DNA from: Labyrinthula sp. Ha
Lineage: Eukaryota > Sar > Bigyra > Labyrinthulida > Labyrinthulaceae
Direction: 5' to 3'
Assembly: GCA_015227615.1 (NCBI GenBank)
Contig: JAALGZ010000020.1
Coordinates: forward strand, 248,001-312,000
DNA: 64,000 nucleotides
Made by a program: the position numbers and the translations under genes. Of this stretch, positions 50,603 through 61,665 are shown piece after piece (within the stretch, counting starts at the first letter, position 1; each line of letters opens with the position of its first letter). Below the pieces are notes generated by a model. That model was not told where the DNA came from. It did not search any database and saw only the letters and a list, made by a program, of their open reading frames with translations.

Positions 50603-50938
50603 TCATAGCCTAGTAAGAAGTAAGGAGAGCATGATATATAGATGCAGGCGACCAGCTTGTCGCCGAGCGATCGGTTGTGCGAGACGTAATATGAGGACAA
50701 TCCAGCAACTAGCAACTTTCAAAACCAAGAGAACAAAGATTATAAAGGCGTAAATGAGATCATACGAGTACCAAGTTCCAGGACATAGTACCGAATCAAC
50801 CAGAGAGAGCATGTAATACACCAAGTTCAGAAAGTATAATCCTTGGTTTCTGCTTAGAAAACACGTAGTTTCAGGTGGGACAACAGCCCAATTGGAGATA
50901 ATAAATATTAATAATAACCCAAATTTTCTATGCCGCAA
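50603..50938 (-). CDS. probable exon of a multi-pass membrane protein
   Basis: A 111-codon minus-strand frame with gene-like codon use predicts about four membrane segments: KFGLLLIFIISNWAVV, LYFLNLVYYMLSLVDSVL, YDLIYAFIIFVLLVLKVA with CWIVLILRL, and LHLYIMLSLLL. A positively charged ARRQAGR loop precedes the last segment. The frame starts at TTG with no upstream in-frame ATG before a TGA, so a 5' exon is probably missing. A TAG acceptor-like site stands upstream (about 50967), but I could not fix a donor or phase. TACCGGTA/TAACGGTA-type motifs lie just 3' at about 50530-50560. Family unknown. Confidence 0.42.
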   Translation of the reverse strand: MRHRKFGLLLIFIISNWAVVPPETTCFLSRNQGLYFLNLVYYMLSLVDSVLCPGTWYSYDLIYAFIIFVLLVLKVASCWIVLILRLAQPIARRQAGRLHLYIMLSLLLTRL

Positions 50939-50969
50939 AAGTGAAGGAAGGGTGTAACAACATCTAAGA

Positions 50970-52250
50970 TTTTCAAAAAAGAAAATTCAAAAGAATAACT
51001 TTAAGGCTTGCCGTTTTTTATAGTTTAACACTAAGTTCACTTCTTAAACAACTTTGTGTGTGTTGCTTCGGGTATAACTATTGTTTCAAACTATATAATT
51101 CTTCTTAGTTCGAATTCTCTACTCTCTGTATCTTTAGACCTTTTCGAAGACTAATCTTGAAAGGATGGATTTTTTATATTAGCCTCTGCAAAAAGACTAT
51201 AGAACACGTGAAGAAGCTAACTTACGGCTCCTAGCTACATTTCTAGTACAAACAGCTATTAATGGAAAACCCCCAGAAACTGCCCAAGGTTAGTTTTGAC
51301 GTTGCTCTCTAAAGAACATGGGAAAGAAAAAGGCGAATATTCATTGAGGTGGGTTAGATTGGCTGCCAATATGTACTCCAAGTATGAAAGAAAATAAACA
51401 AGACGTTTACAGTTCATAAGACTTTGACGTCATGTTGGTGTCCAGATACTGAGAAAAAAAAAGTATATTTGACAATGCTTTCAGCACTTCATAGTTTGAT
51501 GGTAGCAAGAACCGTTGATGCGCTTGAGTTCACATGAACACAAGTCATCAAAGTTGAACTAAACCTGTGACCATGTGAAAAAAGAATTAATTCACAAAGT
51601 TTTTCCTTACTAGACACAGAAATACACTGTTCTATCTAGAAAACATGAGAGAAAATGATGTGGATATTCGTTCAAACTTTTAGATAAGTAGTATCAACTA
51701 GAAAAAGAAGTTTAGGTTTAGGTTCTCGATTTTTAAAAGATGCAACAAAACCTTTTCAAACCGAGACAAAGAGTTGTGGAGTATTGTTCCAATCGATTCT
51801 TAATTCGTTTTGTTCTCTATTTACAAACCCGACCTGGTAAAACCATTCTCTACTTCTAATTGCCCTTCCTCTTACCAGAAACCAGTTAAACAGTCCAGTA
51901 ACTTCTCAATTATATTCTTCGGGACAAGAAAACTTTCTAAAAGTTTCTTAATAGTACAACCTCTCGTGATAAAACTTAACTTACTTACCCTGGTTATGTT
52001 TGAGAATATATTCTCAAGTATTCGTCCCGTTCATAATAAATTCGTTTCCCCAATTCAATGATCGATCATTAGAACTTGTTACCAAGTATACTTTGCGCAA
52101 TCATATATAAAATAATATTTTGAGTACTATATTTTTAGAGGGGTTATTAAACTCCACATAAAGGAGTGTTTTCCGGTAACAGGAGCACAAAAACTGACCA
52201 GCGCCAGTAATAAAAAACTATGATCGAAAAGCAATAACCAAACCAAACGC
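50970..52250. other. non-coding stretch upstream of the 52.3 kb island
   Basis: No convincing gene. An 83-codon plus frame at 51810-52061 is Ser/Phe/Leu-rich and looks like chance. Confidence 0.55.
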
Positions 52251-52260
52251 TAAATAAAAT

Positions 52261-53119
52261 ATGATGAATAAACTTGTAAGTAAAGAACAGAAAACAAAGG
52301 CGATAACTTCCTTTCAAGTCTTTCAGTACTTTATAACAAAGGACGAACAAGGTAGAAGAACAGGAGACAAGATATTTTCAAAGGAATGCTTCCACACGTG
52401 GTTGGAAACCAGAAAGGAAAAGATTGTCCACCCGGAAGAGTCTTTCAGAAGAACTTTGTTAGCACACTTGTAACTTATTTTCACGTTTCTTAATTTTTAG
52501 AAGAGGAACTGATGGTAGACAACCTTTTGATCCTGAAATTGAAATGTCTCTGTTGAACCTTCTTCGAGAAAACAACCACAAAAAGAAAAGCGAAAAATCA
52601 AACCCTTGGAGTAGATGCTTTGATGGAAACAAGCAAAGAATAGGAAAAAGAGGTTTTAACAAACTAGGTTTCCATGAGCAGAAAAAACTAGCTAACTCAG
52701 GAGAATCACTTCAAGCTAGAGTTCAGGGATCCCTATCTCCTCTACTTAAGCAACAACTTTCTCCTACACGAAAAAGAGCCAGGGTAGATGAAGTGATAGG
52801 AAATAGTGGGATGTCAAAATTTGGTCGCTGTTTTATACAAAACGATGTTATTACGTACTGCGATCCTATGTTGACAAATCTTTTGGGTGCTGATGCATGC
52901 TTCACGAGTGTATATACCTTATTACAAAGTCTTGATATTACATGTACACAAGTTAATTTACTTCAATGGAGATCTGCTTTGATAGAAGTTAGAGCACAAG
53001 GTGGAGCATCAACTTGGAGACAGTTCTTAATAAATGGCAAACCTTTTAATGTGAAGATACAAGTGCAAAGTTTATTTCCCTCTATATTATTGTGCATATT
53101 TCAAAGGATTCATATTTAA
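52261..53119 (+). CDS. two-exon protein with a possible C-terminal PAS-like region
   Basis: Exon 1 (52261-52469) and exon 2 (52501-53119) join across a 31-nt intron (GTAA...TTAG) to give 275 residues. The junction is in phase and keeps a charged helical region continuous (FRRTLLAHLLRGTDGRQPFD). The N-terminal 100 residues are charged and helical, and the middle is basic (a KKKSEKSNPWSR stretch and SPTRKRAR, a possible nuclear signal). The last 100 residues (FGRCFIQNDVITYCDPMLTN, then a long spacer and STWRQFLINGKPFNVKIQV) have the rhythm of a PAS sensor fold. Function is unknown; a nuclear regulator is a guess. Its stop lies 3 bases from the stop of the RhoGAP gene on the other strand. A GTAAGT near the start leaves some doubt about the N terminus. 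Confidence 0.65.
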
Positions 53120-53122
53120 ATT

Positions 53123-54133
53123 TTAAACATCTGGAAAACCTTCCTCAAACCCAGTTTCCTGCTTATTATTAAAACTGGGGAACGCTTCAGCTTGCTGTTG
53201 TTTTTGCTTTTTCTTTTTTTTCTTTTTTCTACCTTGGATAGCTTGATGTTGCTCACTTGTCAATATATGTGCATAATCATTACTTCTTTCTCTTGTATCT
53301 TTGCCTACCGGGTTTCCTCTACTAGATCCTTGTGTTGACGTTCCTCCGGGATTAGACTCGGCTGCAGGCACAGGCTGACCAGTACCTTTAAACTTGGTGT
53401 TATTTTTTACATTCTGCATGCTTGGCATATATAACTTCACATCCTTTGTGATCAAAGTTTTCATAGCTATCCCACCAGTTCCAAGAATTTGTAGCTGATC
53501 TGTAGCGTTGTCTGCTCCAATAAGACTCAAGACGAAGCAAGTTGCCAGATTTTCTGCATTCATTTGATTAAATTTTCTAAAAGCGCTGACTTCCCTCAAA
53601 AAACTAATTAACAAACCAAAACATTCACGATTTGGTGAGGGGATGGCTCTAATAATCCTGTTGACGGAATCGATTAACATTGTCGGTTCATCACGATACT
53701 TTTGTATAGCATTCACCATTTCATCAATACTCCTCCGAGATATAAATGGCGTTTCTAGATCGTTGAAAAATGCTTTAAGCAAACTGGCAACATCATGAAC
53801 TTGTAAGCCATGTTCATCCTTAAACTCGTTCAATACACTATGGGAATCATACCGCTTTTTGTCTTTATTCTTGTAATATGCATTATAGCGCGCCTTGAGT
53901 TCATCTACCACACCTTTTCCACCTGGAATTCTAAACACTCCTGTTGTATACAGTCCTTTGTTTCTAATAAAAGCCATGCAGTCACAGACAACTATAGGTG
54001 CTTCATGGTCCAGTTTCCTCCCAAAAAAGCCCTCTTCTCCGTCAAAATTGGCATTCTATGAATAAAGAGTTATTAGGGGGGATACCTTATGTGCATTGCC
54101 CTGATTTCGTGCACGATGGTTACCGTGAGACAT
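53123..54133 (-). CDS. RhoGAP-domain protein, two exons
   Basis: A Rho-family GTPase-activating protein of 326 residues. Exon 1 (54133-54086) encodes MSHGNHRARNQGNAHK. A 30-nt intron (54085-54056, GTAT...ATAG, with a CTAATAAC branch-point-like word) follows, then exon 2 (54055-53123). A longer ORF overlaps exon 1 in another frame, but only the 48-base exon starting at 54133 joins in phase. Family motifs are the arginine finger R58 in GLYTTGVFRIPGG, then VHDVASLLKAFF, NRECFGLLISFLREV and NQMNAENLATCF. The C terminus adds an Asn/Gly/Ser linker and a KKKKKKKQKQQQ basic-glutamine stretch absent from its 28 kb paralogue. It shares one intron position, or a close neighbour, with that paralogue and lacks the others. 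Confidence 0.9.
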
Positions 54134-54997
54134 ATTTCACGCAGAAAAGTGAACAGAGATGTTGAAGCGTTAGTTTTATGCTGGATCGAAATCAAATCTC
54201 TGTTAATTCTGATTGGGAGTTTGAAGAGTTGTGATTGGGTAATTGGCTGTGTCTTATTGGTTGAACTGGATTCCAAACTCTTGATCTTGTTTCCTTATAT
54301 ACAGAACGTTTATGCCTCGTGTTTTCTCATATAGATACCGGTACTCATATTAAGACAAATACAAATTTAAAATAATAAAACCAAGTATTGTATAAGTTGT
54401 TGAAGGCACCTATACCTTCTGTATATAAACAATCAACCTTTTTGTATACTACTTTGAAAAACAGTATTATCTAATATAAAAACTTAGTGTCAATATTTTA
54501 ACATATTTTATCTTAAACCTAATATATATATCTCCATTAACCGCAAGGGACCGAAGAAAGCAGCATAAAAATAAAAAGCTGAATATAGACACCTTATTTT
54601 TAGTTTATGCTAGAAGATAATATTTGCGCGGTTCTTCTAGGGAAAAACTCAAATTTGGCAAGTATACTTTAAGGAGTGGACGTACAGGCTCTTAGCTAAC
54701 TCGTTTCTTGTGAACTCGCACCCTAGAGATAGCTCAGGCATGATGTAACTAGCTTCGCTTAAGATCTATTGAGTGAAGTTTCAAAATATGTTTACCCCAT
54801 TCGGACTAAAAAAAACATACCTTGCCGCTTTGACCTATTAAGGTTCTCAGCGTTACCGTTCATGTAGTAAGAGTGGATATACCTCTCAGTGCAATAATGG
54901 CTTTTACTCTGTTGAGAATGTTAACTCTATCGCGTTAATTTAAGTTTTACGCAGTTATATCTTCACTTTTTTTTCTGTTAAAGTGCTAATTACAGAT

Positions 54998-55198
54998 ATG
55001 TTACCAAAGCCATTATTTTGGTACCCCAGAGAGCGGACATGTTTGTCCCTGATGAATACTAAGCTGGATGGCGGGAAGGATGAAGCCACATGCTGCTGAT
55101 ATCTAATTATGCAAATTACATCGCAGACTAAAGTAGAAATATCTATAAGGGTTAAGACTAATTCATCATATGAGCTTAGGAAGAAAAAGTGCTCCTAA
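54998..55198 (+). pseudogene. coding-like frame interrupted once by TGA
   Basis: An ATG frame of 33 codons (MLPKPLFWYPRERTCLSLMN, then TKLDGGKDEATCC) stops at TGA (55097-55099). It continues in the same register for 32 codons (YLIMQITSQTKVEISIRVKT and on) to TAA at 55198. The similar composition on both sides suggests one former exon. The TGA could derive from CGA or TGG by a single transition. No family recognised. Confidence 0.22.
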
Positions 55199-55814
55199 AT
55201 GGTCTTTTTTTTATCTCAAGAATGATTTCATTTCTAGAGAGTTGGTCCTAAACAGAACTAAGTGAGCTGAGTAGCTTAAACCCGAGCTGACCTCTTGATG
55301 GATGTAACATCATTTTCTTGTCTATTTTCCAGAATCTACATGTTCTATGACCTTTTCTGTTTATGAGATTTGCGGTAAAATCAAGATTCTTCCTTCGAAG
55401 CTTTCAATTAAGAGCTAAGACGGAGCCATGACTGTTTGCCTTCTTTCTTCCAATATGATACTTAAATCTAAAAATTAAATAAACAACTACGAACAGCAAA
55501 GGTTTCTGCACTGCAACGCCAAAGCACGATCAGGAAATTAACGACTTTTATTTGAATGCCATGTGCTTAAGATTACCTTACGATGTCTAGCTTTGTCATA
55601 CATAAGGGTCAGTATGGGTTCTTGTTACCTCTATTCGTTTAGGTTCAGCAAGTTTTCTCAGAAAAATAATATAAGTAAAGCACTATTTCCTATATCTGGG
55701 GTGGGTTTTTAAGTACTCATTGCCATTAAGTGTATCCAGCTGAGTTGATTAAACTTCTAACTAGGACTCAGATTTGATTTATTAATCACGTATCACTAAC
55801 AGATTTCCCCATAT

Positions 55815-55893
55815 TTCTCTTATTGATTGATTCTGATAATTCTCAAATCATTTTGAGTGATTATTGATAATTAAATAATAATCAATAATAAAT
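55815..55893. repeat. AT-rich repeat arm, left
   Basis: TTGATTGATT-, TGATAATT- and ATCATTTTGAGT-type words are packed here. A related block in inverted orientation lies at 56258-56370. The pair flanks the small ORF at 55992-56189, as terminal arms of a short DNA element would. Related words recur near 31.4, 47.4 and 61.1 kb. Similarity is by eye and imperfect. Confidence 0.3.
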
Positions 55894-55991
55894 TGGGCCA
55901 CATGGCCTTTGGTCCAGCGGTCAAGAAAAGCTATATTTCATGTTGCTACCGTATGGAATTCTCCTAAGAAAGGGTAGATAACTAAAGTTTT

Positions 55992-56189
55992 TTAACGGTA
56001 GAACCTTATTTTACCGTAACAAACCTTTTCACCAGATCTGTACCGAGGTGGTACCATCACAGGGGTTTTACCGTTATACTGTGGTAGTTCTGTGGCATAG
56101 TGTTTCGTTAAGAAACCCAACATATGACCCAGCTCCATTCTATTATTGGTGCTATCCCGACCATATGGCCCTGATACACGGATTTTCAT
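55992..56189 (-). CDS. small ORF of unknown function
   Basis: Sixty-five codons from a genuine ATG with balanced, gene-like codon use: MKIRVSGPYGRDSTNN at the start, ELPQYNGKTPVMVPPRYRSG in the middle, KVCYGKIRFYR at the end. It is basic and soluble. Several TAACGGTA/TTACCGTT motifs fall inside it as Asn-Gly-Lys or Tyr-Gly-Lys codons. It is divergent from the ORF starting 50 bases away and lies between AT-rich inverted repeat arms. It could be a small gene, an exon, or the coding remnant of a short mobile element. Confidence 0.35.
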   Translation of the reverse strand: MKIRVSGPYGRDSTNNRMELGHMLGFLTKHYATELPQYNGKTPVMVPPRYRSGEKVCYGKIRFYR

Positions 56190-56239
56190 TCGATGCCTAA
56201 ATAAAATAAATATGTTTTTTCAGTTTTATTCAAGTTTAT

Positions 56240-56548
56240 ATGGTCAAGTTTGTTATTGGTGATCAATTGATAGTCAAAACAACGTCAGAATCATTTGATA
56301 AAAAACTAAATCCAAATTCTTTTATTGGTAATAAAACTCAAAATCATTATCAAACAATTATTGATAAATTCCATCAAGCTCAACTCCTGCTAGTAACTTT
56401 TACTTTAACCTTTCATATTTTCACAAGAAGCAGCCAGATTTACTGTCTCCCCTTGTTGATAAATTACAACGATCAAAAACTATCACAAAATACCAGGAAA
56501 ATTGCAAATCTCAAACTTCTAAAATGCGGAGAGGTGCATCTATTCTAG
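56240..56548 (+). CDS. small ORF of unknown function, divergent partner
   Basis: An ATG-initiated frame of 102 codons. The first 45 residues are Asn/Lys/Gln-rich and overlap the AT-rich repeat arm. The middle carries a moderately hydrophobic segment (LLLVTFTLTFHIF) and the end is KLLKCGEVHLF. The 50-base gap to the divergent ORF at 56189 could hold a shared promoter. The repeat overlap and low complexity make chance or a mobile-element origin quite possible. Confidence 0.28.
   Translation: MVKFVIGDQLIVKTTSESFDKKLNPNSFIGNKTQNHYQTIIDKFHQAQLLLVTFTLTFHIFTRSSQIYCLPLLINYNDQKLSQNTRKIANLKLLKCGEVHLF
56258..56370. repeat. AT-rich repeat arm, right
   Basis: Contains CAGAATCATTTGATAA, ACTCAAAATCATTATCAA and ATTATTGATAA words, partly the reverse complement of the block at 55815-55893 (shared core ATNATTTTGAGT). 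See the left arm for interpretation. Confidence 0.3.
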
Positions 56549-59500
56549 TATTACCAGTTCATCAAATAAAGAATGGACCAGAAAATTCCAGCATAATGTA
56601 CATAAATTTGACTCACAAACCAATTTTCTTGGACTTGATTGCTTAATAAACATTCCAAAGGGGTTTGTTTACTAAAATTTTAAGGCATGATGTATGACAT
56701 ATAGTTTCAAAACTTGTCCCGAGTCCATATTTTCACGATTGAGCTGGCTGAACTAGTATCAACTTACATTTGCCAACGATATGGGTTTGGTTCATCTGAC
56801 TCAATACTTATAATAACTAATGCAATTTATTTTTGTTCCAGTCTGAAGTTAATCTGCTTTCTGTCTTTTTGAAGAACCTGTGAAATTTATGATCATCTGT
56901 GGGTCAACTTGATTGAATAACATATTTCTTCCCTTAAGAAACAAAAATGATCTCATTCACTCACTAATTGACAGTTTCAAAGATTATCGCGATAGATTCC
57001 CATTCAGTACCTAGGATTTATTATTGATATTCTTGGGAGCAAATTCCTTCAGCAGCAAAAACCAAAGTACATTTTGTGCCAAACAAAGAATTGGTTAGGT
57101 GAAGCTAAGAGGAGTAAAAAGCTTAAGTTTTTTGTTGCTTTTAGATATAATTGATACAATGGAGTAAAACATATTTTCTAAAACTATATTCAATTTCATC
57201 TCTTTAACAAATCTCGTATCTATGATAATGGATCAAAATCTAGAGATTATTAATTTGCTTTGATTCTTTGAAATTTCTTGAGAAGGAGCCCCAACATCCC
57301 AAAAGAATTCATCTACTTTGCATTTTCATATGTAGATATTTTTTTGCACGTTTTTTTCGTGCAAAAAAAATTTTAGATGTCTTCATCTCCTACTAAGTAA
57401 ATTTTAACCGTTAATTTCTTACAACATTAGAGGAAAACTTATAGTTTTGGTCAGTTCAAGGGATTTATTTGAGATATTCCAAAAACCCTAAGTTATATGG
57501 AGCTTGTGGAGGTTGTGGAGATGGTGAATTGGGTTATTGCCATGTTTTAAGGTAAGTTAAACCTAAGAAAGCTGATAACATCTGTACAATATAGCTTACA
57601 TTATCCTACTCCAGGCTTGGTTAAAATCACCAAGGAATATTCTTAATAGTTTCATTCAGAAGTACTCAGTAAAAAAGGTAAGACTCATGGGATATTGTCT
57701 AAATTAATATGTTATAGACTGGTGATACCGCTAAAAGGGGACTATCCTAAAACCTCGAGGATATAACCAAGTTCCACATTCTAAAAAAAATTCTATTACT
57801 TACTTAATATTTTTGGTAGTTAGAAAACTTTGAGACATGATGTGACTAAATCCAGCATTTTCTCGCGCATATTTTTTTTTACATTTGTATTCAGTAAGTA
57901 GGCGAATTTATGGTGGGCAACTGCAGATAATCCTATGCAGTGTAGAGAATATAATTTATTAGAAGCAGAGTTTTTTTAATTTGAAACTTCTATTTCAAGT
58001 TTTTTTCGCAATCAGTAAACTCTAAAATACTTAAATTGGTAGTTAATTATTATGTTCAGTTCGTATTCTCATGAAGAGTATAAAGGATGAGTGAGATCTG
58101 CATTTCTAGTTACATTTTTTGCAGGTCAGATGATTTATCAATTTAAATATATTGTTATGAGGCATGTGCCAAGGCCATGTAAAATCACATTGGGATGTCC
58201 TAATTATCCAAGTTGAATTTCTCAAAATACAATATGACATCTTGAATAAATCAGGAAAACAATGCGTATATAATATAAACAATTCTTTATTTCATACACA
58301 CTCCAATGGTAAATGATAATGCATATTAACAAATTGATAGGAAGCTGCGTTGTTTCAACTACAGACGTAAAAGAACACATATATCAAACACAACCAAGTA
58401 AATATTATCTCCTATTCTAAGTATTAAGGCATCCGCAAACTTTAATAGTAGTGTTTTATCATCAACCTCTATAACCCCTTCGCGAAAGACTTATGTAAGA
58501 TGCATATTGCAACTAAGTCAATTCCATTATAGGACTGTTTAAGTTGAATTTTGCAGGCTCAAGGTAATGCTACATTTAGGCTGTTACATGTTACACAATC
58601 ACGCTAAGATCTATTGTGCATCAAACTTTCCAGAATACATCTTAAAAAAACATCAACTTAGCAGTGTTGTCTTAAATCACAAATCTCACAAAACCCTATC
58701 ACCAATCTCCTAAAAATAATTATCTGGTAAAAATTGAATTTTATGATCTTTCTCGCTAATAGTAGTGTTCATGCTAGTTTTTCCAGGATATATATAGGTA
58801 TTTATAGAACTTACTGGGATCTTTAACTAGATCAAATGGTTTGTTCCTGAGTAAGGAATAGTACTTTAGGGTAGGCTACTCTTATTTATCTAAGAAGTGT
58901 GTTTGTATATTTTTAAGCTCGAAGAATTGGGTTTCTTTGATGCTGAAACTTATATCGCCTACTTAATTTTTATTTCCGTCCACAAACTCCTTGACAAGAA
59001 GACACTCAGCAAATTCAACCCATTCATAAGATTCGCGATTACCTCATTGCTCATCTAAGCAATATCTTTCGCAAAGTTTTTATTTTGTATATTGAGGTAT
59101 TAAAGTATTTATAAATAGTGCTCTCACGGTATGATGTAGGTTGATGCAATAAGTAGCCTCTGTGCACTATTTACTCTCTTTTGCCTTATATGGTCCATAG
59201 ACTGAGTTAGTTCTTTGCGTTGCTTTCTATGAAAATTATATTGATTAAATTTTGTGAACCCCATAAATAAATTTCCCCTTTTGCTAAAATACTTTGATTT
59301 TTTGTTTTCTGGAACTTTAGCAACTTTGTATATGGATTTCATACAAGATGTTACTTGCACACCAAATTACTCGTGAGTGCTTGCATTAGCTATTCTAGGA
59401 ACTGCCTTAACTCTGAATATCTGAGCCCCCTTGTAGTTAATTCAATAGGAGCGGCGTGGCGTTTTTCCCAACAAAATCTCCTGCCGAAGCAATAGTTGGC

Positions 59501-61665
59501 AACTATGCCTGAAAAATTACTGCTAATAGGTGCCTACACCTTCGATTTATCCAGATACAAATCTCAGAAACCGTATACATTTTTTCAATGTTCTTGGGGT
59601 GTGTGAAATTTGTTTTTTTCTACATCGGCTAATATTATATTTTAGACCTGCCCAACAGTAGAGTACTAGTACATTACCTGTTTTCTGCATGGGTAGATGG
59701 AAAAGGGATATAATCAAGCTACTGTTGCAACCTTAACCCGGATAGAGCGATCATTATTAAGAATTTTCTATGGGGGCGAGAACGACCTTCTTCGACTAAT
59801 AGCATTACCTAATCAGCTAGCTATAATGAAGTTCTTTTAATACTTGCAAAAGCTAGGATATGATGTCAGTTGTGGATAGATAACTGAAATGCTCCCTGGA
59901 ACAAGTAAAAATGTCTGCCTATAAGGCCATAAATTATCATCTCCAGTTTATGATGAGTGTTTTTGCCTCCACTTTGACTCTTACAGATACATCCTTAGCC
60001 TAAAGTGGAAAGGGCATTTTCTCTCGTCTCGGCGACAAAGAATTATTTCAGTCTCTTTCAGTACGTAGCCAGCTTTCTTTAATTTTAAAAAATTATCAAT
60101 TAATGATTTTTTTTCATACAGTTTGTATTTCGTAAACAAATGTGTTCTGTCAATATACATACAACTACAGCATTTGTTAGTTTATTCTATAAACATCTTT
60201 AAAAGGACACACCCTTAGTGCGGTGAACTCTTTAAAAAATATCTTTAAATTTTCTTCCACGTTTCACAAGACTTGTTCTGCACCCCACTATTTCTTTTAG
60301 ATTATTATCCCCTGACTTCTTGTAATATTGTTCTACTTTTTTCATATCAACTTTTAAATATTCTCTTGAAAACCAAATACCTGGAAATTTTCACTTAATC
60401 GCAACATTGTGACAGTAACATAGCCGTCAATAACGCCAAGTTTCTAAATTAACTTTACTTCATCTTCTGCAGAGCTCTTAAATGTAATCCATGTATTTTC
60501 CTCTCTTCTTGACGGCGCGTTAAGAACTTTTGTAACATCAACTTCGTCCTTCCTGTTATAGCATTGGCTTTATGTTTTTACGCTAATAATTTTTCTAATT
60601 CCGCCCAATCTTCATTCGTGAATTAAATGAACCAATCAAATTTGGCATGATTCTATACTCTGACCTTGGAATGGAGTTGATAAAACCAGTCTATATTTCT
60701 TTGAACATTTTCTTGATTTTTATTTTTAATGGGAATATTGAGATCTAAATTGTTTTTGAATGCTTCATACTATATGCTGGTTATGAATTGATTATCATTT
60801 CAAGATCGTGCTACAGCGGCTTGGCTTAAATGGCCAAAATAAAGACATTTCACCTCATAGAAACTTTGGAAAAATGGGCTATCATCTATTATTGTATTCT
60901 AGCTCTGAGTTATTCTCAAGCCTGTTTGTAAAGCTTTGAACATTTTCACATGGGGAAAACAATTTTTTTTAACCACTTGATCAAGGGCCATGAAGCCAAT
61001 ACTTGAAAAGATCAACATCAGATCATCAGAACATGACTATAATCATTTGAAAGGAATCAAAACCCAACTCAGTTATTCATGTTCAGAATCAAAACAATTA
61101 TCAAAGGAGTGTTGATAATTAGTATCACATTCGATGCCTAATTGCAAGATAAGGCTAAGTAAGACCGTTATTGAATAGTGTTAATGCAAGCCACCTTAAT
61201 ATATTCTTGACGTCATAAACATTCAAACAAAAGTGTTCTCTGCCGCTAGAGGCTTATGTTATCCTCGGATACCAATAATAATAAGAGCGAGCTCAAATCT
61301 GTTTTCCTAGAGTTCGGGTCTTCTAGCTACTAATCTTCACTTCAACCTGAAATGGGGTTATTGCGTTTTCAGAAATAATCTAGTATAATATGGCTACAAA
61401 ACATGGTATAAACTTTGTTTTCTTCTTTTTCTTCAAAAATATTTATACAGTTGCCCTCTTGACGCAATCTGAATAGCAAGGGGCACGAGAACAAGGAACT
61501 CCAAAGACACAAAACTTAGTAGAATAGAAAGATACGAAATAGAACTGAACTTTTAATCGAGATACGAAAACCTAGTTGAAAAGTTATTGAGTTCACAGTT
61601 CTCAACAATGTTATGTTACAAGAGTGTTCTCGACATGTTTAGCAGGTATACATTTAAAAAAGCAA
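56549..61665. other. gene-poor stretch
   Basis: No intact gene. Small coding-like pieces lie at about 59495-59600 (a 33-codon ATG frame, MPEKLLLIGAYTFDLSRYKS) and 59768-59840 (GGENDLLRLIALPNQLAIMK), without homology. Near 61.02-61.12 kb is AT-rich sequence with ATCATTTGA, ACAATTATCAAA and TTGATAATTAG words like those at 47.4 and 55.8 kb. Confidence 0.55.

Noticed and set aside
54073-54276. 67-codon minus frame as the first exon of the 54 kb RhoGAP
   Set aside because: Its phase does not match the following exon; the short exon starting at 54133 in another frame does.
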